Made by a program: the position numbers and the translations under genes
Assembly (NCBI GenBank): GCA_018242765.1
Contig: JAFEBH010000002.1
Coordinates: forward strand, 248,001-312,000
Direction: 5' to 3'
Origin: Nitrospira sp.
Lineage (GTDB): Bacteria; Nitrospirota; Nitrospiria; Nitrospirales; Nitrospiraceae
Length of the DNA: 64,000 bases
Part shown: piece by piece, positions 25,866 through 35,466 of the stretch
How positions within the stretch are numbered: position 1 is the stretch's first letter
Layout of the letters: every line of letters begins with the position of its first letter
Notes under the pieces: model-generated
What the model was told of the DNA's origin: nothing
Databases searched by the model: none
Seen by the model: the letters and a program-made list of their open reading frames with translations, nothing else

Positions 25866-28301
25866 TCACACAACAAAGTTGAGCAACTTCTTGTCAACGT
25901 AGATCACCTTCTTCGGCGCGTTTCCTTGGAGCCATTCCGCTGCTTCCGCACGGGCCAACCGTTCAACCTCTTCGCGCGAGACATCAAGCGCCACCTCGAC
26001 CTTCGCCCTGAGCTTCCCATTAATCTGGATGGGGATCGTCACACGCTCGCTGACAGTCATAGCCGGATCAAACGTCGGCCACGGCTGCTGCGACACGCTC
26101 GGCTGATGCCCCAACAAGGTCCAGAGCTCCTCCGCCACATGCGGCGCGAACGGCGAGAGCAACAACACAAACGGCTCGATCACCGATCGAGACCGATGCT
26201 GCGCTTTTGTCATCTCGTTGGTAAAAATCATCATCTGCGAAATTGCTGTATTGAATCGGAGGGCTTCGATGTCCTCCGTCACCTTCTTGATCGTCTGATG
26301 GAGGAGTCGCTGATGATCGAGGCTCGCGGCAGTCGAAACCACAGCGCTGGATAAGTGGCCCTGGTCATCGACGATAAGACGCCAGACTCGTTCCAAGAAC
26401 CGTGTCACCCCTTCGACACCTCTTGTACTCCAGGGCTTCATCGCTTCGAGTGGTCCCATGAACATTTCATAGAGCCGTACTGCATCTGCACCGAATTGGT
26501 CGATCATCTCATCCGGATTGACCACGTTGCCGCGTGATTTGGACATCTTCTGATTGTCTTCGCCCAACACAATGCCCTGGTGCACCAATTTCATAAACGG
26601 CTCAGGCGTGCTCACCACACCGATATCGAACAACACCTTGTGCCAAAACCGCGAGTAGAGGAGATGCAGCACAGCATGCTCGCTGCCACCGATGTACAGA
26701 TCCACCGGCATCCAATAGCGTTCTTTTGCCTGGTCAACCAGCTGGGTTGAATTCTTCGAATCAATGAACCGCAGATAGTACCAGCAAGAACCGGCCCATT
26801 GCGGCATGGTATTTGTTTCGCGCCGAGCCGGCTTACCGGTAGAAGAATCGGTTGTCACCAACCATGCCTCTAAGTTTGCCAGCGGACTTTCACCGGTCCC
26901 TGATGGCTTGAAGTTGCTCGTTTCCGGTAGCATCAGTGGGAGATGTTCTTCGGGAAGCGCACGGGCCTCTCCGTCGACCCACACAATCGGAAATGGCTCC
27001 CCCCAATACCGCTGACGAGCAAAGAGCCAATCCCGCAGCTTGTAGTTGACCGCTTTGGTTCCTTTCCCCTGCTTCGCAAGCCAGTCCGTCGTTTTCGGGA
27101 TCGCCTCAGACGGGGTGAGCCCGTTGATCGAGAAACTCCCATCGGCGACCGCTGAATTTGCCACTGTCCCACGGCTCGTGTCGGTGAAGGCCGCTTCCTG
27201 CACATTCCCGCCGGCAATCACTTCACGAATCGGGAGCTGGTATTGACGCGCGAAGGCCCAGTCACGTTCGTCGTGTGCCGGAACAGCCATGATGGCGCCG
27301 GTCCCATAACTCATGAGCACATAATCGGCAATCCAAATCGGCAACCGTTGCTGGTTCACAGGATTCACGGCATAACCACCGGTGAAGACCCCGGTCTTCT
27401 CCTTGTCGAGCTCTTGCCGTTGCAGATCACTCTTTCTGGACGCTGCCTCACGATACACCTGAACCGCAGCTTTTTGCGCCTCACTCGTGATGACATCGAC
27501 GAGGGGGTGTTCTGGCGCAAGCACCATATAGGTCGCCCCAAACAGCGTATCCGGCCTGGTCGTGAATACTCGGATTGCACCCGTCCGATCGGCAAGGGCG
27601 AAATCCACTTCCGCACCAATCGAGCGGCCGATCCAATTCTTTTGCATCTCCAACGTGCTGGTCGGCCAGTCGACCAACTTCAAGTCCTCCAATAACCGAT
27701 CCGCGTAGGCCGTGATCTTCAGCACCCATTGCCGCATCGGTTTGCGAATGACGTCGAACCCACCAACCTCGCTCTTACCATCGATGATTTCTTCGTTCGC
27801 CAACACCGTTCCAAGCTGGGGACACCAGTTCACCGGCACTTCCGCCACGTAGGCCAATCCCCGCTCGAAGAGCTTCAGGAAAATCCACTGTGTCCAGCGA
27901 TAGTATTCGGGATCCGTCGTACTAAACTCACATTCCCAGTCGTATGAGAGCCCCACGCGCTTCATCTGGCGTTTGAATGTGGCAATGTTGTCCGCCGTTG
28001 TCTTGGCCGGATGGATGCCAGTTTTCACCGCATACTGCTCTGCCGGCAAGCCGAAGGCGTCCCAGCCCATCGGATGAAGGACATTAAACCCCTTCATCCG
28101 TTTATACCGAGAAACAATGTCCGTGGCGGTATACCCTTCAAGGTGACCAACATGGAGCCCGGACCCGGAAGGATAGGGGAACATATCGAGGCAGTAGAAT
28201 TTTGGCTTACTGAGATCGTTCGTCACACGGAACGTTCCGTGCTGATCCCAATACTGCTGCCACTTTACCTCGATCGCGCGATGATCGTATCCTTTGCTCA
28301 T
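25866..28301 (-). CDS. leuS: Leucyl-tRNA synthetase
   Basis: 811 residues from ATG 28301, with GAGTGGGGAGCGACC before it; an ATG at 28349 lacks support. The HIGH-type motif is in [15 protein letters not shown], the LeuRS zinc/editing region includes [20 protein letters not shown], and the KMSKS loop is [29 protein letters not shown] is typical. Role: charges tRNA-Leu, with editing. First gene of the leuS-lptE-holA unit. Confidence 0.98.
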   Translation of the reverse strand: MSKGYDHRAIEVKWQQYWDQHGTFRVTNDLSKPKFYCLDMFPYPSGSGLHVGHLEGYTATDIVSRYKRMKGFNVLHPMGWDAFGLPAEQYAVKTGIHPAKTTADNIATFKRQMKRVGLSYDWECEFSTTDPEYYRWTQWIFLKLFERGLAYVAEVPVNWCPQLGTVLANEEIIDGKSEVGGFDVIRKPMRQWVLKITAYADRLLEDLKLVDWPTSTLEMQKNWIGRSIGAEVDFALADRTGAIRVFTTRPDTLFGATYMVLAPEHPLVDVITSEAQKAAVQVYREAASRKSDLQRQELDKEKTGVFTGGYAVNPVNQQRLPIWIADYVLMSYGTGAIMAVPAHDERDWAFARQYQLPIREVIAGGNVQEAAFTDTSRGTVANSAVADGSFSINGLTPSEAIPKTTDWLAKQGKGTKAVNYKLRDWLFARQRYWGEPFPIVWVDGEARALPEEHLPLMLPETSNFKPSGTGESPLANLEAWLVTTDSSTGKPARRETNTMPQWAGSCWYYLRFIDSKNSTQLVDQAKERYWMPVDLYIGGSEHAVLHLLYSRFWHKVLFDIGVVSTPEPFMKLVHQGIVLGEDNQKMSKSRGNVVNPDEMIDQFGADAVRLYEMFMGPLEAMKPWSTRGVEGVTRFLERVWRLIVDDQGHLSSAVVSTAASLDHQRLLHQTIKKVTEDIEALRFNTAISQMMIFTNEMTKAQHRSRSVIEPFVLLLSPFAPHVAEELWTLLGHQPSVSQQPWPTFDPAMTVSERVTIPIQINGKLRAKVEVALDVSREEVERLARAEAAEWLQGNAPKKVIYVDKKLLNFVV

Positions 28302-28405
28302 TGGTCGCTCCCCACTCCCTCCGTCAAAAAAGACGAAGGACTCTAACATAGACCCTCAGGGGTCACAAGATTTCTGCTAGGTCAGGATTTGCTACAGGGA
28401 GCCAC

Positions 28406-29029
28406 ATGATGAGACTGTATTGCAAACATATCTTCCCTCGTCTGATGGACCACGTCATGCGTGGGACAGAGTTCTCGCAGCTACGGACGAAGATCCTCCA
28501 ATCGGTGGCCGGCGAGGTACTGGAAATTGGGATTGGGACCGGGCTCAACCTGGCTCACTACGGCCCCGCCGTGTCGCGGGTGCAGGCCGTCGATCCCATC
28601 CCCATGCTTCCCACCCGGATGGCGGAACGGCGTGCAGCCGTACCCTTTCCAGTTGAGATTACACTTCAGAGCGCGGAACGGCTTCCCTATGAAGACCGGA
28701 CATTCGACTGCGTGGTCAGCACCTGGACGCTCTGTACGATCCCCGATCCGGTGCGCGCCCTACAAGAAGTGAGACGGGTCCTCAAGCCTGAAGGCATATT
28801 CCTCTTCCTGGAACATGGCCGGAGCGACGACAGGAAGATCGCTGCCTGGCAGGACCGGCTGAACCCGATTCAGAATGTGATCGGCTGCGGATGCAATCTG
28901 AATCGCCGGATTGATGACCTGATCACCCAAGCCGGACTGGCCATCACTCAGCTCGATCGATTCGCCATGCAGGGCGTACCACGATTAGGCGGCGAAATGT
29001 ACCGAGGTACGGCGGTCGGACAGGGCTAA
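28406..29029 (+). CDS. Class I SAM-dependent methyltransferase
   Basis: 207 residues. Motif I is VLEIGIGTGLNLAHYGP, then VQAVDPIPML (acidic loop), FDCVVSTWTLCTIPDP and VLKPEGIFLFLEHG. The ending CGCNLNRRIDDLITQAG resembles UbiE/METTL7-like methyltransferases of the Methyltransf_11 group. The substrate is unknown. GGGAG lies 4 bases before the first of two adjacent ATGs. Its stop overlaps the convergent HAD gene by 4 bp. Confidence 0.88.
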   Translation: MMRLYCKHIFPRLMDHVMRGTEFSQLRTKILQSVAGEVLEIGIGTGLNLAHYGPAVSRVQAVDPIPMLPTRMAERRAAVPFPVEITLQSAERLPYEDRTFDCVVSTWTLCTIPDPVRALQEVRRVLKPEGIFLFLEHGRSDDRKIAAWQDRLNPIQNVIGCGCNLNRRIDDLITQAGLAITQLDRFAMQGVPRLGGEMYRGTAVGQG

Positions 29030-29781
29030 CCCGTCGGTCTGTCGTTGAGAAGCGGTGCGAACCCCGTGACCGAGAAAAATTGTGGGAGCGGAGCCGGTGG
29101 AAGTTGCGAACTGGACTGAGCACTATGCACCAGGTGCGCCACCCCGAAGATTCTCGCGGCGATCAGGCACCCTTCGTCGTCATCCATAAACAGGGATCGT
29201 GACGGGTTGAACCCAAGCAGACGCTGACAGTTCGGCCAATATTCCGACCGCATCTTGAGATAGCCCACTTCGAACGCATCGACAATCCGGTCCACGTAGC
29301 GATCTAATCCCGTCTTGGCCACTTTGACGGAGACTCCCGTTGAATGGGCATTCGTCACGATCGTCACCCGCTTCCCGAGTTGCCGCAGATGGCGCAAGAA
29401 TGCCTCCGCGCCTGGCAAAAAGCCGATCATATGATCCAGCTCCTTATGCATCGCCACCACATCGATCCCCACTCGCCTGGTCCAATAATTCAAGTCCGTC
29501 CATGCCAACTCCCCTTCGACTGATCGATACATGGCCATAAGGCGATCCCGCGACTCCTCAAAGGAGAGCCTGTGCAGCACGGCATACCGACGCGGCAATT
29601 CTTCCTCAAAGAAAAAGTTGTCGAAATGACGATCCAGCAACGTGCCGTCCATATCAAGGAGGACATCGTCGATGTGGGACCAGTTCGGGAAGGGCTGAGG
29701 GTTGAGTGCCGAGTGCTGAGTCACAGCAGCAGTATACCGAAAAGCTGGAAGAGAAGACGAGGCTGGTTGTGTTTGAGACAA
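29026..29781 (-). CDS. HAD-family phosphatase, YrfG-like (GMP/IMP nucleotidase type)
   Basis: 251 residues. HAD motif I is DDVLLDMDGTLLDRHFDN, motif II VTIVTNAHS, motif III region YLKMRSEYWPNCQ and motif IV SLFMDDDEGCLIAA. The HFDNFFFEEELPRRYA stretch after motif I is characteristic of the YrfG-type nucleotidases. The first ~30 residues may not be translated, because internal starts exist; 29781 is the longest start. Role: dephosphorylation of a purine nucleoside monophosphate, inferred from family. Confidence 0.85.
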   Translation of the reverse strand: MSQTQPASSSLPAFRYTAAVTQHSALNPQPFPNWSHIDDVLLDMDGTLLDRHFDNFFFEEELPRRYAVLHRLSFEESRDRLMAMYRSVEGELAWTDLNYWTRRVGIDVVAMHKELDHMIGFLPGAEAFLRHLRQLGKRVTIVTNAHSTGVSVKVAKTGLDRYVDRIVDAFEVGYLKMRSEYWPNCQRLLGFNPSRSLFMDDDEGCLIAARIFGVAHLVHSAQSSSQLPPAPLPQFFSVTGFAPLLNDRPTG

Positions 29782-29826
29782 CTCCTAATGATCAAATACC
29801 GAAATAATCCCGCCGCCCTTACATAT

Positions 29827-31179
29827 TCACAGACGTATAAATACACGTACCCGATAGAGAACAAACGCAACCAACCAGAGCGTCACCAACACGAAGAGTG
29901 ATTCAATAATCGGTTCATGTGCGAGAAAATCTGCCCCCGCCAGCTTTTCTAAAAGCCCCGTTATACGCCAACGTTCGATGCTCGCCAGACAGTACAACAG
30001 CACCGAGTTAGTACCGAGAACAACCAATGGCATCGCCCAGCGCGTTTTACCGGAGACGTCGCAAATCCAATAAAGCAGTGTCAGCGTAAGCAACGCAATA
30101 CCGGTACTAAAGATGATCCACGACGGAGTATTTAGTGGTTTGACCAGAGGCCATATGCTAGTGGACAGCACCCAGCCGGACACGATCGCCAGCAGGGCAA
30201 CTGCGAGTAGCTGGTACACCAACTTTCTTTTGTCGTGCATCGACATGATGCGACGTGCGATCAGCACGCCAAAGAGCATGGTCGAAATCAGCGGAATGAT
30301 ACTGAGCGTATGATCACCCCTGGGGCCAATAACATACGGCTCCGCGCGTGGCAACAGGTTCAGGAACCACAGGTCGAACGCCGCCGCTAGATTGTCGCCG
30401 TTGTTCCAATGTGAAAAATAGCCGGTGAACGCCTCCCCCGTGGCATGGAGCTCCGACGGCGGCACAAATACTGCGAAGGCGGCGCCGTACGCCAGCAAAT
30501 TCAGCATCGCTACTGCGAATTGCACAACAGGGCGTTGGCGAACCAATAGAAAAGCCGGCAGATAGGCAAGTCCGATCTGCGTCAGGATCAGACTAAAGGT
30601 GTACGTTGACTGCGCACAGTGTCGCAATGTCCACACACCAACGATACTCAAAATGAGCACTGACAAAAGGTTGTAGTACCTATATGCCCGGGCCTCGTCA
30701 TCGATCCCGAAGTACCGTCGAGCCCACTCAGTAAGTGGCAATCCTAGAAATAGAATCACAAACGGCAGCAGTTCTTCAATCTGGCTATGTGGGGAAAACC
30801 GAACATACTGGATCAGCAGTCCCAGCAGACACAAGGCAACCGCTCGGATAATCGCGTGGACCAGCAACTGACCATGCGAATCTCCATGTGCACGCCGATT
30901 TTGGTAGGAATATGGAATGGCAACACCAACCAAAAAGATAAACACAGGCATGACAAAATCCCAGAGAACAGCTCCACTCCAGGGAACGTGATGAAATTGT
31001 TGTCCAAGCCACCCCCATACCGCATTGTCGGGGTAGAGCGCTGCCATCTTGTGGAAAGAAAACCCCCCGCTTAAATCGGGGATCAACATGAATATCACCA
31101 GGCCGCGCAGGACATCGACAGCAATGACGCGCGTCGGCGGAGACGGGCAGCCTATTTGGTTGTGATTCATCGTCGCCAT
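29827..31179 (-). CDS. Membrane acyltransferase, HGSNAT/DUF5009-like
   Basis: About 450 residues with roughly ten hydrophobic segments. The start IAVDVLRGLVIFMLI is the usual (x)DxxRG opening of heparan-alpha-glucosaminide N-acetyltransferase-like and acyltransferase-3-like proteins. VLWDFVMPVFIFLVGVAIPY and PLVVLGTNSVLLYCLAS are typical, and the N(S)VL stretch is conserved. Role: probable transfer of an acyl group across the inner membrane to a glycan. ATG 31179 was preferred; 31170 and GTG 31197 are alternatives. Confidence 0.75.
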   Translation of the reverse strand: MATMNHNQIGCPSPPTRVIAVDVLRGLVIFMLIPDLSGGFSFHKMAALYPDNAVWGWLGQQFHHVPWSGAVLWDFVMPVFIFLVGVAIPYSYQNRRAHGDSHGQLLVHAIIRAVALCLLGLLIQYVRFSPHSQIEELLPFVILFLGLPLTEWARRYFGIDDEARAYRYYNLLSVLILSIVGVWTLRHCAQSTYTFSLILTQIGLAYLPAFLLVRQRPVVQFAVAMLNLLAYGAAFAVFVPPSELHATGEAFTGYFSHWNNGDNLAAAFDLWFLNLLPRAEPYVIGPRGDHTLSIIPLISTMLFGVLIARRIMSMHDKRKLVYQLLAVALLAIVSGWVLSTSIWPLVKPLNTPSWIIFSTGIALLTLTLLYWICDVSGKTRWAMPLVVLGTNSVLLYCLASIERWRITGLLEKLAGADFLAHEPIIESLFVLVTLWLVAFVLYRVRVFIRL

Positions 31180-31313
31180 CGCGGAACAAACCGACACAGA
31201 TCCGATCGCCCATGACCATACCTTGCCATGACTGCAAGTCGCAACGTGCTCGATTGCACCTAAGAGCTCCTCACCAGATACAGAGGAGGTAACTCTGGTG
31301 TGGATGCGAACAA

Positions 31314-31417
31314 GTTGTTTCCAGCAAGACCACAGCGAACGATCGAGTCGTAGGCGGTTGGTACGTTAAGACCTTCAGCGAAGCGAGAACACTGCTGGAG
31401 GATTTTTGCAGCATCCT
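31314..31417. repeat. Degenerate copy of a MITE-like intergenic repeat (family A)
   Basis: Shares blocks with 45106-45229 in the same order: CCAGCAAG(A/G)CC(A/G)CAGCGA(A/G)CGA, then GTACGTT(A/G)AG, AGCGA(A/C)GCGAGAAC(A/G)CTGC(T/C)GG(A/C)GG and CA(A/G)CATCCTC-like end. It lies between the acyltransferase gene start and der. Confidence 0.65.
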
Positions 31418-31461
31418 CATGTTGTCTTTGAGAAAAACCCTGTGCTACGGTCCAACCCATC

Positions 31462-32844
31462 ATGGCTCGCCCAAAATCCACTCCCCGACAGGACCAACCC
31501 CTGCCACTCCTCCCAACCGAAGGTGGTCCACCGCCGCTCGTTGCCATCATTGGCAGGCCAAACGTAGGGAAGTCCACGTTGTTCAACAAGATTCTTGGTG
31601 CAAAGATCGCCATTGTGGATGACGTGCCTGGTGTCACTCGAGACCGGAACTATGCCGATGCCACCTACCGCACCAGAAAGTTCCGGCTGGTCGACACCGG
31701 AGGGTTGGATCTCTCGTCGTCTGACAGCATGTTGACCTTGATCCGACGGCAGTCGGAACTCGCCATTGCGGAAGCAGATATCCTCATCATGCTGCTGGAC
31801 GGTCGGTCAGGATTGACCCCGCCGGATCATGAAGTCGTGAAGCTGCTACGCGGCGTGACGAAACCCCTGTTCTATGCGATCAATAAGATCGACACGCCGA
31901 AGTCCGAGCCGTTACTCGCCGACTTTTACAAATTGGGCGCCGACGAGCTCTATCCCATTTCCGCCGAACATGGTCTCGGCGTAGCTGAACTCCTGGATGC
32001 CCTCTACCCACTGCTTCCCTCAACCGAGGAGTCGGACGAGCTGCAACAACTCCCCCGTGTAGCGATCGTGGGCCGCCCGAATGTCGGCAAATCCACGCTT
32101 GTGAACGCCCTGCTCGGAGAGGAGCGAGTCGTGGTCAGCAATGTACCGGGAACGACGCGCGATCCAGTCGATTCACTGGTCACCCACCAGGATCAATCCT
32201 ACGTCTTCACTGACACCGCAGGGATCAGGCGGCGGGGCAAGATTGACCGGGGAGTAGAAGGCTACAGCGTCCTCCGATCGCTCCGCGCCATCGGCCGATC
32301 CGACATTGCCGCGCTGCTCTTGGACGGAGAAGAAGGCGTCACAGAACAAGACACCAAAATCGCAGGAGCGATTCTGAAACAGGGGCGAGCCTGTCTTCTC
32401 CTGGTCAACAAGTGGGATCTACGGGCCGGAGACCAGAGCGCGCGACAAGCGTACGAACTCGAGTTCCGCCGCCGCTTTCCGTTTCTGGCCTGGGCGCCCG
32501 TCCTCTATGGTTCAGCCCTCAAGCCGGATTCGGTCCGCCGCCTGTTTCCGTTGCTGAACGACGTGCACACGATGTTTACTAAGCGGGTCCCCACCGGCGC
32601 GCTGAATACGTGGTTGCAGAAGATTCTCGTCACTCATCCCTTACCGGCTCGCAAACACAAGCCAACGGCTGGCACAAAGTCTGCTTTTATCACCCAGGTG
32701 GCCACCAAACCACCGGTCTTTGTGCTGTTCGTCGGCCATCCGGAAGACATCACCCCCGCATACCTGAAATATCTGGAGAACCAACTCCGCGAGACCTACC
32801 TCTTCACCGGCACCCCGCTCCGCATCATGGTCAGGAAGAAGTAG
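31462..32844 (+). CDS. der: GTPase Der (EngA), ribosome biogenesis
   Basis: 460 residues. Two GTPase domains have duplicated P-loops, AIIGRPNVGKSTLFN and AIVGRPNVGKSTLVN, each with DxxG (DTGG and DTAG) and NKxD (NKID and NKWD). The C-terminal KH-like domain ends YLKYLENQLRETYLFTG then TPLRIMVRKK. Role: essential factor for 50S assembly. Its 3' end has been copied to 33248-33344. The ATG has no obvious strong ribosome binding site. The N-terminal ~25 residues are Pro-rich, a modest extension. Confidence 0.97.
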   Translation: MARPKSTPRQDQPLPLLPTEGGPPPLVAIIGRPNVGKSTLFNKILGAKIAIVDDVPGVTRDRNYADATYRTRKFRLVDTGGLDLSSSDSMLTLIRRQSELAIAEADILIMLLDGRSGLTPPDHEVVKLLRGVTKPLFYAINKIDTPKSEPLLADFYKLGADELYPISAEHGLGVAELLDALYPLLPSTEESDELQQLPRVAIVGRPNVGKSTLVNALLGEERVVVSNVPGTTRDPVDSLVTHQDQSYVFTDTAGIRRRGKIDRGVEGYSVLRSLRAIGRSDIAALLLDGEEGVTEQDTKIAGAILKQGRACLLLVNKWDLRAGDQSARQAYELEFRRRFPFLAWAPVLYGSALKPDSVRRLFPLLNDVHTMFTKRVPTGALNTWLQKILVTHPLPARKHKPTAGTKSAFITQVATKPPVFVLFVGHPEDITPAYLKYLENQLRETYLFTGTPLRIMVRKK

Positions 32845-33046
32845 ACATCCCATCGCGAACCTAGATTCAACACCGCATCTGCGTGCACCGTTCACTTGGC
32901 ATGCCGTCACATTCTCACATGCAGGGTGTGCTCGGCTAAGAGGCGGGATGGTCAATTCACGAACTATCCTTCGATAAAGGATACCTCTGTTGTACGCAGA
33001 TCCCACCTTCATTGCGCCATGAACATCGCAGTGCTAGACTGCATCC

Positions 33047-33241
33047 ATGGTGCAGAATCAACCAGCAGCACTCTCCCCTGATCCCGCCATCGAACGCTAT
33101 AAGCGCGATGTCGATCGCACACTGTTGCGGGAAAACTTGAAGCTCTCCGTCGAACAACGATTTCGGCAGCTGCACGCACTGCAACAATTTTCCGCCGAGC
33201 TGAAGCGAGCGTCTCGATCGACCACACATGACAGACTTTGA
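33047..33241 (+). CDS. Small charged hypothetical protein
   Basis: 64 residues. The core AIERYKRDVDRTLLRENLKL and VEQRFRQLHALQQFSAELKR is charged and helical. From memory this matches small proteins encoded directly upstream of nucleotidyltransferase-type genes, sometimes as a pair with possible toxin-antitoxin behaviour. Here the stop overlaps the next start by 14 bp, but the next gene has been replaced by a chimera. The ATG at 33047 lacks a strong ribosome binding site. Confidence 0.6.
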   Translation: MVQNQPAALSPDPAIERYKRDVDRTLLRENLKLSVEQRFRQLHALQQFSAELKRASRSTTHDRL

Positions 33242-33344
33242 AGCGCTCATCACCTCCGCGTACCTGAAATATCTGGAGAATCAACTTCGCGAGACGTATC
33301 AGTTCACCGGCACACCGCTCCGGCTGCTGGTCAGGAAAAAGTAA
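33228..33344 (+). pseudogene. Chimeric mini-ORF: start of a partner gene joined to the der 3' end
   Basis: ATG 33228 opens MTDFEALITS, which looks like the beginning of a nucleotidyltransferase-like partner, and then continues in frame as AYLKYLENQLRETYQFTG and TPLRLLVRKK before TAA, repeating the last 27 residues of Der with three substitutions. DNA identity to 32748-32844 is high over about 97 bp. The junction occurs around ATCACC(C/T)CCGC, present in both. The 38-residue product is probably not functional. The chimera overlaps the upstream small gene. Confidence 0.85.
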
Positions 33345-33599
33345 GCGCCACCCTCTTCAAAGGTTCGGATGATGTAGCAGGCAAAACCGCCCAGCGCTTG
33401 CTCCGTCGATTCTTCCAAATACATCTGGAACTTTTTTACGTCCACATCAGATCCATTTCTGCTGGAACCCGGTATTTGGTGGGCCCAATGATCCCTATCG
33501 TGGTAATTGTGATGAAGATCTGCATTCACTTCTCTTCTCAAAGAACATATGAAGGAATATGAAGAGCTACTCTCCATGTGTTCATGAGCGATCCGCCCA

Positions 33600-34207
33600 A
33601 TGAATAGTGACCTTCCCAAGAAGAAATGCGAGTGCAAGAGTGGATGTGAACGATTCGTTCTTGCTGACCACCCGCTCGATTTTAACCTTCTGAGCTTTTG
33701 GAAGTGGGCAGCATCGGATCTTGTAGACAATACGTGGAGAGGTGTCCTTGCAGAATATCTGGTGACCAAAGCTCTCGGAATCAAAGATGATGGAATTCGC
33801 GACAGTTGGGGACCAGTGGACCTAGTTTCGCCCACTGGAATCACGATCCAAGTAAAGTCAGCAGCATTTCTTCAAGCGTGGTATCAGAAAGAATTTTCAC
33901 GCATTATTTTTAGTATAAAGCCACGTCGGGTCTTTGATTCTACAACCAAAGCTTGAGCGAAACGCCAGTACGGGTCGGTCAAGTATGGGTTTTTGCCCTT
34001 CTCTCGCACAAAGACAAGTTAACCCTTGATCCAATGGATCTAGCCCAATGGAAATTTTTCGTTGTGTCTAAAGATTTTCTTGATGGTTATCGACGCAGCC
34101 AAGAATCGATTACGCTCGAGTCGCTTCTGAACCTCGGTATAGAACCTGTCGGGTTCTTAGAGCTTGCCGAGAGAGTGGAACACTGTGCCAATGAGCTAAA
34201 AATCTAA
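33600..34207 (+). pseudogene. Frameshifted PD-(D/E)XK-like nuclease-family protein
   Basis: Two adjoining frames read as one protein. The first gives NTWRGVLAEYLVTKALGIKD, IRDSWGPVDLVSPTGITIQV then KSAAFLQAWYQK, where D...(x)VK is a plausible PD-(D/E)XK core. It stops at TGA 33954-33956. The second frame continues SETPVRVGQVWVFALLSHKD and FFVVSKDFLDGYRRSQESIT. Inserting one G turns GCTTGAGCG into GCTTGGAGCG and joins them through KAWSETP. The whole would be ~200 residues. A one-base sequencing error is possible. Composition is AT-richer than neighbours. Confidence 0.7.
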
Positions 34208-34320
34208 GACACTGAAACCTCTTTCGTCTTCTCTATAGTTCAAGGGGCTAGTCTAGGCCAGATTTCGCTCCTTTGAAACCCAGCATTCACGAAATCCAGG
34301 CCAGCTCATCAACAGAAATG

Positions 34321-35046
34321 TCATGACGCTTCCTTCTCTTCGTCGTACCACTTCTCACGATAGATCGGGCAGAGGCCTTTTGAGCGGAGAAAGTCGGTCA
34401 CGTCCTTGATCATGCCGCCGTTTCCGCAGAGATACACGGCGAGGTTGTCCACCGTCTTGATACGCTCCTGCACCAGCGCGGTCACGCGACCAGTCGGACC
34501 GGTCCATCCCGGATCGGGACGAGACAATGTAATGATACTGTGAAACATGGGATGCCGGGTCACCAGTTCGCGCAGCTCTTCCTGATAGTACAGATCTCGC
34601 TGGGCTCGGAGACCCCATAGCAAGGTCACGACCTGCGGCATGGCTTTTGGTAACAGGGTATGGAGCATAGACCGGATCGGGGCAATCCCCGTGCCGGTCG
34701 CGATAAACAACAGATTGCGTGGCGCATCGTCGCGCAGACGAAAACTTCCCGCCGGCCCTTTGAACTGGACCTGATCGCCGAGTTTGAGACCAAAGAGAAA
34801 TGTCGACCCTGGTCCGTGATCCACGCGGTTGAAGACCAATGTAAGAATGCTCCGTTGACTGGGCGGCGAGGCAATCGAATAGGCACGTGTCATCGGATGC
34901 GGCCTCCCTTCGATGGGAATCTCAAAAGAAATGAATTGCCCCGGCTGGAAGTCCAGTGTCGCAGGCCAGATCAATCGCAAGTCAAGCTCACGGACATCGT
35001 GTGTGAGATTATGTACTCGGACGACCTCGGCGGCATTCGTCTGCAT
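34321..35046 (-). CDS. Ferredoxin-NADP reductase-like flavoprotein
   Basis: 241 residues. The FAD box RAYSIASPPSQRSILTL, phosphate-binding GPAGSFRL, nucleotide-binding LLFIATGTGIAPIRSML and YLCGNGGMIKDVTDFL are all in order, giving the FNR superfamily fold. Role: electron transfer between NAD(P)H and a ferredoxin or oxygenase partner; no partner gene is adjacent. It stands alone on the minus strand. GAGGAGGACTCAAGG lies before the ATG at 35046. Confidence 0.9.
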   Translation of the reverse strand: MQTNAAEVVRVHNLTHDVRELDLRLIWPATLDFQPGQFISFEIPIEGRPHPMTRAYSIASPPSQRSILTLVFNRVDHGPGSTFLFGLKLGDQVQFKGPAGSFRLRDDAPRNLLFIATGTGIAPIRSMLHTLLPKAMPQVVTLLWGLRAQRDLYYQEELRELVTRHPMFHSIITLSRPDPGWTGPTGRVTALVQERIKTVDNLAVYLCGNGGMIKDVTDFLRSKGLCPIYREKWYDEEKEAS

Positions 35047-35169
35047 CCTTGAGTCCTCCTCTCCATTCGGTCATAATCCGCTGCGGGCTCTTAATATCTT
35101 ATCTGAGCGTGCCCCGTCTCATCGATACCAGTGTCTAGATTCGGTCAGACCGCAAAGGTCATGAAGTAC

Positions 35170-35328
35170 TCAGGAATCGACCCACAGAATTGGGTCCCAT
35201 TGTGGACCGTCGATAGTGATTTCAAACGAATCGCAGCCGTCGCCCCATTGCATCTTAATTTGTTTGGAGCCGATTCGCCCTTCGCTTTCTCCATCCAAGA
35301 TCAAATCTGATTTCAAGTTGACTCCCAT
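35170..35328 (-). CDS. Possible 52-residue hypothetical protein
   Basis: Open frame from ATG 35328 to TGA 35170. The product starts MGVNLKSDLILDGESEGRIG and ends FEITIDGPQWDPILWVDS, a sensible mixed alternation of charged and hydrophobic residues. GAGGTCAGA upstream is a weak ribosome binding site. No family recognised. It fills most of the 420-bp gap before the lipoprotein gene. It may be chance. Confidence 0.4.
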   Translation of the reverse strand: MGVNLKSDLILDGESEGRIGSKQIKMQWGDGCDSFEITIDGPQWDPILWVDS

Positions 35329-35466
35329 TCTGACCTCATGTTATTCGCATAGACTGTCTCCGGGTCGTTAGGGCGCTGATCATCTCAGTACCCGCTTCGC
35401 GCGAGAGGGAGTGTCTATTTAGATAGACGTCAACGTTCACCTCTATCCAGACCTAGCCAGTTCGCC

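Noticed and set aside
33299..33844. Minus-strand frame opposite the PD-(D/E)XK-like gene
   Set aside because: Low-complexity Ser/Arg-rich translation typical of an antisense shadow.
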